Notes: generated by a model from the sequence alone, not told the origin. Counted from the stretch's first letter, positions 8,260-18,797 are shown. The stretch: DNA of 64,000 nucleotides from Massilia yuzhufengensis (GCF_900112225.1 NZ_FOLD01000006.1:124001-188000); one strand, 5' to 3'. Program-made: numbers and translations.

Positions 8260-9774
8260 ATGAACAATAGCATTCCGCTTGGCGCGGTAAATGGCGTGAG
8301 CCAGACCCGCTCATTCTTCACGGTGGCGCTGATCGAACTGTGGGAACGCTTCGGCTACTACGGCATGCAGGCGCTGATCGTGTATTTCATGGTGCAGCGC
8401 CTCGGCTTCGAGGACAGCCGCGCCAACCTGGTGTGGGGCGCGGCCGCCGCGCTGATCTACGTGGCGCCGGCCATCGGCGGCTGGATCGGCGACCAGGTGC
8501 TCGGGACCCGCCGCTGCATGGTCCTGGGCGCGCTGATCCTGACCCTGGGCTACGCGCTGATGGCGGTCCCCACCACCAACACCTGGATGACGTTCTCGGC
8601 GCTGGGCGTGATCGTGGTCGGCAACGGCCTGTTCAAGCCCAACACCGCCAACCTGGTGCGCAAGATCTACGAAGGCGACGATTCCAAGATGGACAGCGCC
8701 TTTACCCTGTACTACATGGCGGTCAACGTGGGCTCGACCTTCTCGATGCTGGCCACGCCCTGGATCAAGGACTACGTGAATGCCACCTGGGGCGCCAACC
8801 TGGGCTGGCACGTGGCCTTCGCCGTGTGCAGCGTGGGCCTGACCATCGGCTTGCTCACCGTCGGCGTGCTGCGCAAGACCATCGCGCACATCGGCTCCCC
8901 GCCCGATGCGCTGCCGCTGGACGTGAAGAAGCTGCTGGCCGTGCTGGCCGGCGGCGTGGTGGCGGTGGCCGCGGCCGCCGTCATCCTGGAATACCAGGCC
9001 CTGGCGCGCGCCTTCGTGTACGTGGCCGGCATCGTGGTGCTCGGGATCTTCTTCCACCTGATCCGCTCGAGCGCACCGAGCGAGCGCGCCGGGCTGATCG
9101 CCGCGCTGGTGCTCACCCTGCAGACCGTGTTCTTCTTCATCTTCTACCAGCAGATGTCGACCTCGCTGTCGCTGTTCGCCCTGCGTAACGTCGACCTCGA
9201 ATTCACCGTGCTGGGCTCCCACCTGTGGACCTGGTCGCCGGCCCAGTTCCAGGCGCTCAACGCGATCTGGATCATGGTCCTGAGCCCGGTGCTGGCCTTG
9301 ATCTACACCCGCGCCGGCAACAGCGGCAGGGATTTGTCGATCGCCGCCAAGTTCGCGCTCGGTTTCGCGGTAGTGGCGGCGGGCTTCTTTACCTACGGCG
9401 TGGCCGGGCAGTTCGCGGTCAACGGCCTGACCTCGTCGTGGATCATGATTGCGGGCTACGGCCTGTATTCGCTGGGCGAGCTGCTGGTCAGTGGCCTGGG
9501 CCTGGCCATGATTGCGCGCTACGTGCCGGCGCGCATGGGCGGCTTCATGATGGGCGCGTACTACGTCGGCGTGGGGATTTCGCAGTACCTGGGCGGGGTG
9601 GTGGCGAACATCGCCAGCGTGCCGCGCGACATGGTCGATCCGCTGCAGACGCTGCCGGTGTATACGAATTTGTTCAACAAGCTCGGTATCGCGGCGATCG
9701 TGTGTACGCTGATTGCCTTAGCGGCGCTGCCGCTGATGCGCCGGTTGACGGCCACGCACCACGCTCACCAGTGA
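8260..9774 (+). CDS. Proton-dependent oligopeptide transporter (POT/PTR2 family, Dtp-like)
   Basis: Inner-membrane symporter of di- and tripeptides, 504 residues and about 12-14 hydrophobic helices. The POT signature ExxER is at residues 26-30 (ELWERFGYYG); the second family motif GNGLFKPN is near residues 125-132, followed by DSAFTLYYMAVNVGSTFS. Length fits the bacterial DtpA/DtpD group. The start is ATG 8260 with AAGGG about seven bases upstream. It is divergent from the amidohydrolase-fold gene across 166 bases and is followed by a palindromic repeat. Confidence 0.95.
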   Translation: MNNSIPLGAVNGVSQTRSFFTVALIELWERFGYYGMQALIVYFMVQRLGFEDSRANLVWGAAAALIYVAPAIGGWIGDQVLGTRRCMVLGALILTLGYALMAVPTTNTWMTFSALGVIVVGNGLFKPNTANLVRKIYEGDDSKMDSAFTLYYMAVNVGSTFSMLATPWIKDYVNATWGANLGWHVAFAVCSVGLTIGLLTVGVLRKTIAHIGSPPDALPLDVKKLLAVLAGGVVAVAAAAVILEYQALARAFVYVAGIVVLGIFFHLIRSSAPSERAGLIAALVLTLQTVFFFIFYQQMSTSLSLFALRNVDLEFTVLGSHLWTWSPAQFQALNAIWIMVLSPVLALIYTRAGNSGRDLSIAAKFALGFAVVAAGFFTYGVAGQFAVNGLTSSWIMIAGYGLYSLGELLVSGLGLAMIARYVPARMGGFMMGAYYVGVGISQYLGGVVANIASVPRDMVDPLQTLPVYTNLFNKLGIAAIVCTLIALAALPLMRRLTATHHAHQ

Positions 9775-9776
9775 AT

Positions 9777-9861
9777 CGTAGGCTGGGCGGGTCTTCCCGC
9801 CCGCGCGTGTGATCTACCTGTAACGATCACCGCGCGGTCGGCGCAGCCGACCACCCTACGG
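9777..9861. repeat. Intergenic palindromic repeat, family B, copy 1 (two-hairpin form)
   Basis: Element between the POT gene and the aminotransferase gene. The left hairpin is GGGCGGGTCTTCCCGCCC, the right is GGTCGGCGCAGCCGACC, and the outer ends CGTAGG and CCTACG are complementary, so the whole unit can fold. The right half (CGCGCGGTCGGC..AGCCGACCACCCTACG) recurs at 49721-49751, and a shorter form occurs at 39774-39806. It could also terminate transcription of the transporter gene. Confidence 0.75.
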
Positions 9862-9895
9862 TAAGATGCCGTGATCGGATTCTACGGATAACAGC

Positions 9896-11077
9896 ATGCC
9901 AACCAATCTCCAGGTCGCCCAGCGCGTCCACGCCATCGAACCCTTTCGCGTCATGGAAATGGTGAAAGCCGCCGGCGAAATGAAGCGCAGCGGCATCGAC
10001 GTCATCAGCATGAGCGTGGGCGAACCCGACTTCACCGCGCCCGACGTCGTGGCCCACGCGGCGATGGAAGCGATCCGCGCCGGCAGCACCCAGTACACCG
10101 ATTCGCTCGGCCTGCGCGAGCTGCGCGAGGCGATCTCCGGCCACTACGCGGCCGTGCACGGCCTGGACATCGACGCGCGCCGCATCGTGGTCACGGCCGG
10201 CGCCTCGGCCGGCCTGCTGCTGGCCTGCGCAGCGCTGGTGGCCGACGGCGACGAAGTCCTGATGCCGGATCCCTGCTACCCCTGCAACCGCCATTTCGTC
10301 TCGGCCTTCGGCGGCAAGCCGGTGCTGGTGCCCTCGCCGGCCGAGGACCGCTACCAGCTCAGCGCCGCCCACGTGGAAGAGCACTGGAACGCGCGCACCA
10401 GCGGCGTGCTGGTCGCCTCGCCATCGAACCCCACCGGCACCTCGATGACCCCAAGCCAGCTGCGCGAGGTGCTGGCCGCCGTGCGCACCCGCGGCGGCTT
10501 CGCCATCATCGACGAGATCTACCAGGGCCTGTCCTACGACCACGCGCCGGTCAGCGCGCTGGCGCTCGATCCGGACGCGATTACCGTCAACAGCTTCTCG
10601 AAATACTTCAGCATGACCGGCTGGCGCCTGGGCTGGCTGGTGGTGCCGGAAGCGCTGGTGGCCACGTTCGAGAAGCTGGCCCAGAACCTGTTCATCTGCG
10701 CCCCCACCGTGGCCCAGCAGGCCGCGCTGGCCTGCTTCACGCCCGAGGCGCTGGCCATCTATGAGGAACGCCGGCGCGAATTCCAGCGCCGCCGCGACTA
10801 CCTGGTGCCGGCGCTGCGCGCGCTCGGCTTCCAGGTGCCGGTGATGCCGGACGGCGCCTTCTATGTGTATGCGGATATCAGCGCCCTGCCCCACGCCGCT
10901 AGCGGCGACAGCACGGCGTTTGCCTGGTCGGTGCTGCATGACGCGCATGTGGCGATCGTGCCCGGGGATGACTTTGGATTCGCGGCGCCGGCGCGCCACG
11001 TGCGCTTCTCGTACGCCACGCGCTTCGAGCGCATCGAAGAAGCGGTGGCGCGCCTGGCCCGGGTGCTGCGCGCCTGA
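9896..11077 (+). CDS. PLP-dependent aminotransferase, fold type I (class I/II)
   Basis: Cytoplasmic aminotransferase of 393 residues. Cofactor residues are visible: N178 in SPSNPTG, D206 in AIIDEIYQ, Schiff-base lysine K236 in NSFSKYFSMTGWRLGW, and the carboxylate-binding arginine in HVRFSYAT near residue 373. N-terminal SVGEPDFTAPDVV is typical of aspartate/alanine aminotransferase subfamily I-gamma. The amino donor cannot be assigned; aspartate-, alanine- or aromatic-type activity are all possible. Its stop codon lies one base from the convergent stop of the hybrid kinase gene. Confidence 0.93.
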   Translation: MPTNLQVAQRVHAIEPFRVMEMVKAAGEMKRSGIDVISMSVGEPDFTAPDVVAHAAMEAIRAGSTQYTDSLGLRELREAISGHYAAVHGLDIDARRIVVTAGASAGLLLACAALVADGDEVLMPDPCYPCNRHFVSAFGGKPVLVPSPAEDRYQLSAAHVEEHWNARTSGVLVASPSNPTGTSMTPSQLREVLAAVRTRGGFAIIDEIYQGLSYDHAPVSALALDPDAITVNSFSKYFSMTGWRLGWLVVPEALVATFEKLAQNLFICAPTVAQQAALACFTPEALAIYEERRREFQRRRDYLVPALRALGFQVPVMPDGAFYVYADISALPHAASGDSTAFAWSVLHDAHVAIVPGDDFGFAAPARHVRFSYATRFERIEEAVARLARVLRA

Positions 11078-11078
11078 G

Positions 11079-12464
<1,386 letters not shown>

Positions 12465-12479
12465 TCCATGCCTCTTGCC

Positions 12480-13949
12480 TTAGTCGCCTGGATTGGCGTG
12501 ATCGGTACGGCCGAACAGTACGCCGTCCACCGGTGCGGCGATCGGGTCGATCTCGATCCCTTCGTCGGTGATGCGGTATTCGCGCAGGTCGCTGCTGTGG
12601 TTACTGCCGCGTACCTTGACCACCGCCATGTACCTGCGCACCTGGCCGTCGACCTCGGCATAGCGCATCGCCACGATCGCATCGGTCATGTAGGCGATAT
12701 CGGCGCGCGCGAAATTCATGTTCACGGTGCGGTCGTCCAGGCCAGTAGTCACCAGCACCGACACCCCGCGCCTGGCCAGGCTGCTGAGCATGCGGAACAC
12801 GCCTTCGCGCAGGTTGCGCGCGCATTCCGGCGCCAGGTACAGCGTGACCTCGGACAGCGAATCGATGACCACGCGGCGCGCGCCGGTCCGGTCGATCGCG
12901 CTGGTCAGTTCGTCTTCCAGCTCTTCCATCGTCAGGTCGATCAGGCGGCTTTCGACCACCGCCACCTGGCCGGACTGGATCATGGCGGCCATTTCGGCAT
13001 TGCGCAGGCGCCCGGTGCCCTTCTCGAAACACATCAGCACCCCGGTCTCGCCCTGGGCGACGCCGGCCTGCAGGAAATGCGTTCCCAGGATGGTCTTGCC
13101 GCAACCGGTCGGCCCGATCGCCAGCAGCGAGTGGCCCTGCGGCAGGCCGCCATGCAGCATGGCGTCCAGCCCGGGCGTGCCGGTCGGAATACGCGCGGGA
13201 TTGGTTGCCACCGGCACGCCCGGATGGCGGTCGGCCGCCAGCGGCGGCAGCAGGCGCGGATAGATGCGCAGGCCGTTGTCGGTGATGCGGAAGGTGTGCG
13301 AGCCGCCCATGTGGGCCTGGCCACGCATCTTGACGACGCGGATCTTGCGCACCACGGCGTCGCCTTCGTGCAGCTGGCTCAGCGCGATCATGCCGTCGGC
13401 GACCGTCATGATCGGATTGGCCTCGGTGTCGTTGTGCTGGTATTCGCCGATCAGGAACGTGGTGGCCATCCAGCTGGTCATGCGGGTGCCGAGCTCCTGG
13501 ACGAAATACTGCAGGTCGCTCGTGCCCTCCTGGCCGCTCCTGCCGGTCTGGATCACCGAGCGGAAGGAGTCGACGAACACCAGGCTGGGGCCGAAATCCT
13601 CGACTTCTTTCGTGATGCGCTCGAGCACGCCATTGAAGTCGCCCGCGCGCAGGTCGGCGGTCAGGTTGACATAGCGGATCGAGGTACCGACCTTGTCCAT
13701 GTCGAAAAAGGAATACTGCTGCTGGTAGCGCAGCATCTTCAGCGGCGGCTCACCCAGCACCGTGAAGAACAGCGCGCGGCGCTCGGGGCCGGCCAGCGCG
13801 AACATCATCTGGTGCGCCATGGTCGTCTTGCCGCAGCCCGGGGCGCCGGTAATCATGTTGAACGAAAACTCGTTCAGGCCACCGCCCAGGAGAACGTCGA
13901 GCCCGGGCACGCCCGTGGCCAATGTTCCCAAGCTTACTTTATCGGTCAT
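12480..13949 (-). CDS. KaiC-like double-domain RecA-fold ATPase
   Basis: The 489 residues comprise two KaiC/RadA-type domains. CI has Walker A GAPGCGKT (35-42) and VFVDSF Walker B (124-129); CII has GPTGCGKT (279-286), MCFEKG with catalytic-type E309, and RRVVIDSLSE (358-366). In cyanobacterial KaiC the CII phosphosites are S431/T432, with T426 nearby. By my hand alignment to the ARADIAYMTDAI stretch they are A419, Y420 and A414 here, so the clock phospho-cycle cannot run. The CI strand that normally carries the EE pair reads TVLGEPP. The length is close to KaiC (519) minus its C-terminal tail. Its ATG directly abuts the upstream stop (TAAATG), so it is translationally coupled to the small protein. 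No KaiA or KaiB is in the window. Confidence 0.93.
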   Translation of the reverse strand: MTDKVSLGTLATGVPGLDVLLGGGLNEFSFNMITGAPGCGKTTMAHQMMFALAGPERRALFFTVLGEPPLKMLRYQQQYSFFDMDKVGTSIRYVNLTADLRAGDFNGVLERITKEVEDFGPSLVFVDSFRSVIQTGRSGQEGTSDLQYFVQELGTRMTSWMATTFLIGEYQHNDTEANPIMTVADGMIALSQLHEGDAVVRKIRVVKMRGQAHMGGSHTFRITDNGLRIYPRLLPPLAADRHPGVPVATNPARIPTGTPGLDAMLHGGLPQGHSLLAIGPTGCGKTILGTHFLQAGVAQGETGVLMCFEKGTGRLRNAEMAAMIQSGQVAVVESRLIDLTMEELEDELTSAIDRTGARRVVIDSLSEVTLYLAPECARNLREGVFRMLSSLARRGVSVLVTTGLDDRTVNMNFARADIAYMTDAIVAMRYAEVDGQVRRYMAVVKVRGSNHSSDLREYRITDEGIEIDPIAAPVDGVLFGRTDHANPGD

Positions 13950-14336
13950 TTATTTCTGCTCCTGTGCGTGCGCCTGCTGGTCTACCGTCGCCATCGCCGA
14001 TGAGAGTATGCGCTGGGTCAGCGCCTCCCCGATGAGCGTTGCAAGTAGTTGGGTGAAGGTCCGCAACAAGGTGTCGTTGGCGGCGGCGGCACGTCCGGCG
14101 TCGACCCCGGCCATGCGCTCTTCAAGGGCGGCAAACAGCTGGTCGGGCGCCCGGCAAGATTGCTGCGGGGCGAGCCAGGCATGCTCGGGGCCGACGAGAT
14201 GGAGGGCACGGCCGAACAGCGCGCAAAAACCGCTGTCGCCGATCAGCGGGCAAAGCTGCTGCGCGATCTGTCGCCAGGGCTGGATCCAGTCGCTGCCCGC
14301 TGCGGCCGGCTGCGCCGCGCCCGTGCTGTTGGTCAT
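13950..14336 (-). CDS. Small unknown protein heading the KaiC/hybrid-kinase operon
   Basis: I do not recognise a named family. From ATG 14336 it is 128 residues, soluble and mostly helical, with GDSGFCALFGRALHLVGPEH in the middle and a conserved-looking C-terminal helix FTQLLATLIGEALTQRIL (about 98-115), then a Gln-rich tail. The frame stays open up to 14513, but the upstream part is proline-rich with no ribosome site. ATG 14336 has only a weak GAAG close by, so the start is uncertain. Its TAA touches the KaiC ATG, implying coupled synthesis and possibly a shared complex. A small regulator or adaptor of the KaiC-like ATPase is a guess from position only. Confidence 0.7.
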   Translation of the reverse strand: MTNSTGAAQPAAAGSDWIQPWRQIAQQLCPLIGDSGFCALFGRALHLVGPEHAWLAPQQSCRAPDQLFAALEERMAGVDAGRAAAANDTLLRTFTQLLATLIGEALTQRILSSAMATVDQQAHAQEQK

Positions 14337-14597
14337 GTCTTCGTTAAGGAACAATGGATCCGGTTCTACATTGACTGGGAATACAGGCGCCGCACCCATG
14401 CGCGACAGGGGAAACCTCGGCGGCCTCCCATCCCATCCTGGATTATACCTTGTCGATTCGGCAAACTGCCGCCGATGCCATCGTTCTGCCAGAAACATTT
14501 TCAATAGTGTCAATCCGCCACATCCCCGCTAAGATGCACAAGGCCGGGCCTGCTTTGCCCCGGTCCACTTGATACGTCCTTACATCGCGGAATAACC

Positions 14598-16352
14598 ATG
14601 AAAAAGAAGCTGGGCGCCGTCCTGTCGACGGCCTGTGTACTGCTGAGTGTTGCCATTTCTCCCGCCCTTGCTGCCACGAGCGCGGATGCCCGTTTCAAGA
14701 CAATCTACACGAAAGAGTGGAAATGGCGCGTCGCGGAACGGCTCGCCCGCGCCGAAGACGACCGCGGCGTCAGCGCGTCCCTGGCCCGGGTCGATGCGCC
14801 GGCGCAGGAAGCGCGCCGCGTGTATTGGGAAGGCATCCTGAAGGAACTCGACGCGCTGTCGCCTGCCGGCCTGTCGCCGGCCGAAAAAGTGAACTTCGCG
14901 GTCTACCGGGCCCAGATCGCCTCCTTGCTCGAAGCCCAGCGCTTCCGCGAATTCGAGCAGCCCGTTAATGCCGACAGTGCCTTCTGGACCGACGTTTCCT
15001 ACAGCGCGCGCCGTCCGTTCAAGACGGTAGAGGACTACCGCAACTACCTCAAGCAACTGGCCGCCCTGCCCGGCTACTTCGCCCAGGAGACCGCCAATAT
15101 GCGCGCCGGCCTGGCGCGCGGCTTCACGCCGCCGCAGGTCACGCTGGCCGGGCGCGACGTGGCGCTGGCCTCGATCGCCGACGCGAAGACCCCGCAGGAA
15201 ACCGTGTTCTACACCCAGTTCAAGAATTTCCCGGCCTCGGTGCCGGCAGCGGAGCAGGACGCCTTGCGGGCCCAGGCCGCCGCCGTCATCCGCGACAGCG
15301 TGCAGCCGGCCTACGCGAAAGTGCTGGCCTTCTTCCGCACCGAGTACGTGCCCAAGGCCCGCACCACCCTCGCGGCCCAGAGCATGCCGGGCGGGAAAGC
15401 CTATTACCAGTCGAAGATCGTCGAGTTCACCACCACCAGCCTCACGGCCGAGCAGATCCACGCGATCGGCCTGGCCGAGATGACCAAGATCCGCGCCGAG
15501 ATGCACGGCATCATGAAGCAGGTGGAGTTCAAGGGCGACCTGCCGGCCTTCCTGCAGTTCCTGCGCACTGATCCGCAGTTTTATGCGAAGACGCCGAAAG
15601 AGCTCTTGATGCACGCCGCCTGGACCGCCAAGAAGTTCGATGCGAAGGCCGACCAGTATTTCGGCTACCTGCCACGGCGCCGCTTCGCGATCCTGCCGGT
15701 GGCCGACGACCAGGCGCCCTTCTACACGGCCGGCCGCGGCGGGCCGGGGTCGTACTGGGTCAACACCTACAACCTGCCGGCACGCGCGCTCTACAGCCTG
15801 CCAGCCCTGACCCTGCACGAATCGGCGCCGGGCCACGCCTTCCAGATGCCGGTGGCACAGGAACAGAAGGGCGTACCGAACTTCCGCCGCGCGTATATCT
15901 CGGCGTTCGGCGAAGGCTGGGCGCTGTACGCCGAGCGCCTGGGTACCGAGATGGGGATCTACGAAACGCCGTACGAGGTGTTCGGCATGCTGAGCTACCA
16001 GGCCTGGCGCGCCTCGCGGCTGGTGGTCGATACCGGCATCCACGCCAAGGGCTGGACCCGCGAGCAGGCGCAGGCTTACCTGATGGAGAACACGGCGCTG
16101 TCGAAGCACGAGGTGGAAACCGAAGTCGACCGCTATATTTCGTGGCCGGGGCAGGCGCTGTCCTATTACCTGGGGCAGATGGCGATCCAGGAAGCGCGCG
16201 CGCGTGCCGAGAAGGCGCTGGGGGCGAAGTTCGACATCCGGAACTTCCATGACACGGTGCTGCAACTGGGGTCGGTGCCGCTGCCGGTGCTGCAGGAGAG
16301 GATCGATGTGTTTATTGCGGAGGGGGGCGGGAGTCCTTATTCTGACTCTTGA
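14598..16352 (+). CDS. Exported DUF885-family protein (zinc metallopeptidase-like)
   Basis: The 584 residues start with a signal peptide (about 1-25, ...SPALAATS) and contain a DUF885 domain over nearly the whole length. The HExxPGH metal site is H407-E408-x-x-P-G-H413 (LHESAPGHAF), followed by a candidate third ligand in the FGEGWALYAERLG segment near residues 436-448. The family is related to M32-like carboxypeptidases; most members lack a known substrate, and exported peptidase activity is inference. The ATG has GGAA about six bases upstream. It lies directly left of the AT-rich islet and keeps the high-GC codon use of the chromosome to its last codon. Confidence 0.9.
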   Translation: MKKKLGAVLSTACVLLSVAISPALAATSADARFKTIYTKEWKWRVAERLARAEDDRGVSASLARVDAPAQEARRVYWEGILKELDALSPAGLSPAEKVNFAVYRAQIASLLEAQRFREFEQPVNADSAFWTDVSYSARRPFKTVEDYRNYLKQLAALPGYFAQETANMRAGLARGFTPPQVTLAGRDVALASIADAKTPQETVFYTQFKNFPASVPAAEQDALRAQAAAVIRDSVQPAYAKVLAFFRTEYVPKARTTLAAQSMPGGKAYYQSKIVEFTTTSLTAEQIHAIGLAEMTKIRAEMHGIMKQVEFKGDLPAFLQFLRTDPQFYAKTPKELLMHAAWTAKKFDAKADQYFGYLPRRRFAILPVADDQAPFYTAGRGGPGSYWVNTYNLPARALYSLPALTLHESAPGHAFQMPVAQEQKGVPNFRRAYISAFGEGWALYAERLGTEMGIYETPYEVFGMLSYQAWRASRLVVDTGIHAKGWTREQAQAYLMENTALSKHEVETEVDRYISWPGQALSYYLGQMAIQEARARAEKALGAKFDIRNFHDTVLQLGSVPLPVLQERIDVFIAEGGGSPYSDS

Positions 16353-16387
16353 CCATACGAATGGTAACTTTAAAAGCGAATTAATAT

Positions 16388-17035
16388 ATGAGAAAATTAA
16401 CGTTCATTTCAACAATCTATATTATTTCTTGGATTGGGATATTATATGCATGCAAATCATTTGGTGTGCCCGGTGACTATATCACTAGTGGCACGGCAGC
16501 AGCAGTAGGATATTTTGCGTATCTGGTATATGAGATAGATCAAATAAATAAACTAAAAAGTGCGGCGAAAACTGTAGTGCTGGATGTGCGTAACGCTGAA
16601 GAGGCGCTTAATGCAGTACGTGGCGGAGCCAATTATGTAGCCTGGTCGAAGGTCGGCATTATTGAAACTAACTGGCCGACGCTTAAACAATACTTCATCA
16701 CACTTTTAACCACTGATGAATTTCGCTGCTACGAGCAATTCTTCCATGCATGGTCGGAACTAGGCGCGGCCAAGAAACGGTTTGAGGAGCTACAGTATGC
16801 AGGATTGCTGTCAAAATCTGAATACGTCCAACAGAGATTACTAGACCTAGAAAATGTTCCGCCAGCCGACCTTGAGGCAAAACGCTCATTAATAATTAAT
16901 CGTTTGAACAATGAGCAGTTTCTTTTTGAACCAGGCCTACCACAGCAGCAACTCGCGCACTTCTTAACGTCGCTCCAACCAATATCATGCACCACGGGAT
17001 TCGAAAAGCTTCGGCGCCTAGCTGGCATGCGCTAA
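16388..17035 (+). CDS. Membrane-anchored protein of unknown function in AT-rich islet
   Basis: The family is not recognised. The 215 residues begin with a hydrophobic helix (about 5-22, ISTIYIISWIGILYA), a short GVPGDYITSG turn and a second helix (about 35-50, GTAAAVGYFAYLVYEI). About 160 soluble residues follow, probably cytoplasmic, with helical charged stretches (YEQFFHAWSELGAAKKRFEEL) and a C-terminal LRRLAGMR. The two-helix anchor plus helical tail recalls other small defence- or signalling-associated membrane proteins, but no motif proves that. The gene is AT-rich, starts 35 bases after the DUF885 stop and converges on the RelA/SpoT-type gene 60 bases away. Recent transfer is likely. 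Confidence 0.75.
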   Translation: MRKLTFISTIYIISWIGILYACKSFGVPGDYITSGTAAAVGYFAYLVYEIDQINKLKSAAKTVVLDVRNAEEALNAVRGGANYVAWSKVGIIETNWPTLKQYFITLLTTDEFRCYEQFFHAWSELGAAKKRFEELQYAGLLSKSEYVQQRLLDLENVPPADLEAKRSLIINRLNNEQFLFEPGLPQQQLAHFLTSLQPISCTTGFEKLRRLAGMR

Positions 17036-17094
17036 CTCTCTGAAACAGCTGCACAGAAACGCGAGGAATCAAGTTAGGGTCGGGCCCATACAGT

Positions 17095-18255
17095 TTATTT
17101 CTCGCGCCAGCGAAAGAGTCTCCGATAGAAATCGGACCAAATACTCCCTCCCCCTTTTGGAAGCTCCAGACTATTTATAAGAAGTAGGTGACGCACAAAA
17201 TCAGTCGAGTCGGCAAAATAATTAGGGTACGCCTCCTTTAGCCCGCCCACCGCTGTAGTCGAAACCAATGCAACGACCAAATGATCGGTTGCTGCTGCGG
17301 TTTTTTCACATTGAATATAGCGCTCTTCTGCTTCCGCATTCATGTCATCACTGAAGATGCTGACGCTGACCTGTTTCTTCTTTGTATTAACCTCGATCAG
17401 AGCATATCCAGTTACCAATACTTGACTCAATCGTTCGTCAACAATCTTTAACCCGTGCGCGAATGCTTGTAACGTATCAACTACCGACAATTTCTCCGAA
17501 GACTGTTTCGCATCACGGCAAGCTTCAATTAAAGATTTATTATTTAATATGACTTCACCGTAAGTTTCGAACTTCTGTCGCGGCGTTAGGGTGTCAAATA
17601 AGTGTATCGATTCCATTATCGCGAACTGGCGACTGATGTTCCTAAAGAAGGTTTTCCACGCAGCATCACCCCGGTTGGATTTGAGAGCTTGGCCGGTGAA
17701 CAAATCAACTATCTCTAGCGCCGTTGCCCAATCATGCTGCAGCGCTGTTCGAATCTGAATCTCTATGCTTTTTTTCTCTGAATTATCACCTGAGAATTGA
17801 CCAATCAGATGATATCCGCGATATCCGTCATCTTTAGGATTCTTGATATAGTCTTTAGACCTTATTTTTCCTTGAGCGGTTTTGAACTCCGAACGTTTGC
17901 GCAGATCCCGGACAAGCTGCCGTAATTTTTTCTCATTTGCGACAATGGCACGGCATCCGCCTATATCTTGCATATTCTTGAGCTTCATTTGCTCGAATCG
18001 ACGAAGCTTGGCCACTATCGACGCATATCGTTTAAGGCGTTTCGCGAATATCGTCGCCTTGTCTTTCTTTCGAGCTATATCTTGCAATAAATTAAAAGCG
18101 GAATCCAGCGCCTTTTCATGACTAAACCTCCAATACGACAAAACATCCATGGACGCAGAGTATTCATCAGGTTGAGTTCTCACTAATTCCACATCAAGTA
18201 ACTTCTCACCTGCTCTAATGACTTCTTTCCCAGAGTAAATTCTTTGCATCTCCAC
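17095..18255 (-). CDS. RelA/SpoT-domain nucleotide pyrophosphokinase, single synthetase plus unknown C-terminal domain
   Basis: The 386 residues contain a RelA_SpoT synthetase domain at about 70-185 with the expected active-site set: QDIGGCRAIV (D97, R102), DYIKNPKDDGYRGYHLI (Y145, H149) and EIQIRTALQHDWATALE (E165, R169). No HD hydrolase motif and no TGS or ACT domain are present, so it is not RelA or SpoT. Residues 1-70 are helical, and a C-terminal part of about 190 residues includes YALIEVNTKKKQVSVSIF and AYPNYFADSTDFVRHLL. Toxic small alarmone synthetases and the phage-sensing CapRel enzymes share this core and use (p)ppGpp, ppApp or tRNA-CCA as products or targets. Which applies here is unknown; the C-terminal part could be a regulatory or sensing module. 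It is AT-rich and transferred-looking. Confidence 0.85.
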   Translation of the reverse strand: MEMQRIYSGKEVIRAGEKLLDVELVRTQPDEYSASMDVLSYWRFSHEKALDSAFNLLQDIARKKDKATIFAKRLKRYASIVAKLRRFEQMKLKNMQDIGGCRAIVANEKKLRQLVRDLRKRSEFKTAQGKIRSKDYIKNPKDDGYRGYHLIGQFSGDNSEKKSIEIQIRTALQHDWATALEIVDLFTGQALKSNRGDAAWKTFFRNISRQFAIMESIHLFDTLTPRQKFETYGEVILNNKSLIEACRDAKQSSEKLSVVDTLQAFAHGLKIVDERLSQVLVTGYALIEVNTKKKQVSVSIFSDDMNAEAEERYIQCEKTAAATDHLVVALVSTTAVGGLKEAYPNYFADSTDFVRHLLLINSLELPKGGGSIWSDFYRRLFRWREK

Positions 18256-18308
18256 TTTTATTCGCCCGCCATTTAGAATTTTTAGATTTACACCCTATCA
18301 ATCTAGAC

Positions 18309-18797
18309 TTATCTCCCCGCCAGTCGAATTTTGAATTGGATCGAAACGCCACCGTACAGGCGGTCCCGATACGTGGGAATAATCCCCACATTCACCCCCA
18401 CCCGCTTGTACTCATACGTCAGGGTCGGAATCGCCGCCGCAAACCAGCCGCCGTCGCGCATTTTCGGGTAGCCGTCGAAGGCCGCCAGCGCCACGCCCAC
18501 GCGCACCGTCCCTAGCGCGTACGGCTGCCAGATCACCCCCGCATAGTTCGACCACTGCCGGTCACTGTTATAGAAGCGCCCGGCCGTCGCCGCCATGGTG
18601 CCGCTGAAACGGTACTCGGCCGCCAGTCCCTTGTTGGCGCCGTTCAGGCCCTTGTCGCTGTCGAAGTGCGCGGTGGCGAAGCCGGTGTCGAGCCAGAATT
18701 CGCTTGTCGGCGCCGACTCGATTTTCGTGAACAAGTCATCGGCCTGCGCCAGCGGCGCCGCGCACGCCAGCACCAATGGAAGAAACAGGGAACGCAT
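18309..18797 (-). CDS. Outer-membrane beta-barrel-like protein of unknown function
   Basis: Exported protein of 162 residues: signal peptide [19 protein letters not shown] then DD. The rest alternates short beta-strands rich in Trp/Tyr and glycine (SEFWLDTGFATAHFD, GLAAEYRFSGTMAATAGRFYN, SNYAGVIWQPY, LYGGVSIQFKIRLAGR), consistent with a small barrel somewhat like PagP in size. No catalytic residues can be assigned. The ATG overlaps the stop of def (TGATG at 18795-18799), so it is translated as the last gene of the smc-zipA-ligA-galU-def operon. Confidence 0.75.
   Translation of the reverse strand: MRSLFLPLVLACAAPLAQADDLFTKIESAPTSEFWLDTGFATAHFDSDKGLNGANKGLAAEYRFSGTMAATAGRFYNSDRQWSNYAGVIWQPYALGTVRVGVALAAFDGYPKMRDGGWFAAAIPTLTYEYKRVGVNVGIIPTYRDRLYGGVSIQFKIRLAGR

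Larger units (their letters stand above)
16353..18308. other. AT-rich islet of about 2 kb
   Basis: Base composition drops sharply here: a sample line around 17281 is about 45% G+C, whereas flanking genes are mostly well above 60%, and codons end often in A or T. The islet holds exactly two convergent genes, 16388-17035 (+) and 17095-18255 (-), and starts and stops at the ends of housekeeping-type genes. I see no tRNA, integrase, transposase or clear direct repeats at its edges. The composition points to recent horizontal gain; the mechanism is not visible. Confidence 0.8.

Noticed and set aside
16388-18255. A classical toxin-antitoxin pair made of the membrane protein and the RelA/SpoT-type protein
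   Set aside because: The genes are convergent with separate promoters, and neither has a small antitoxin-like partner in tandem. A functional link is possible but not shown.
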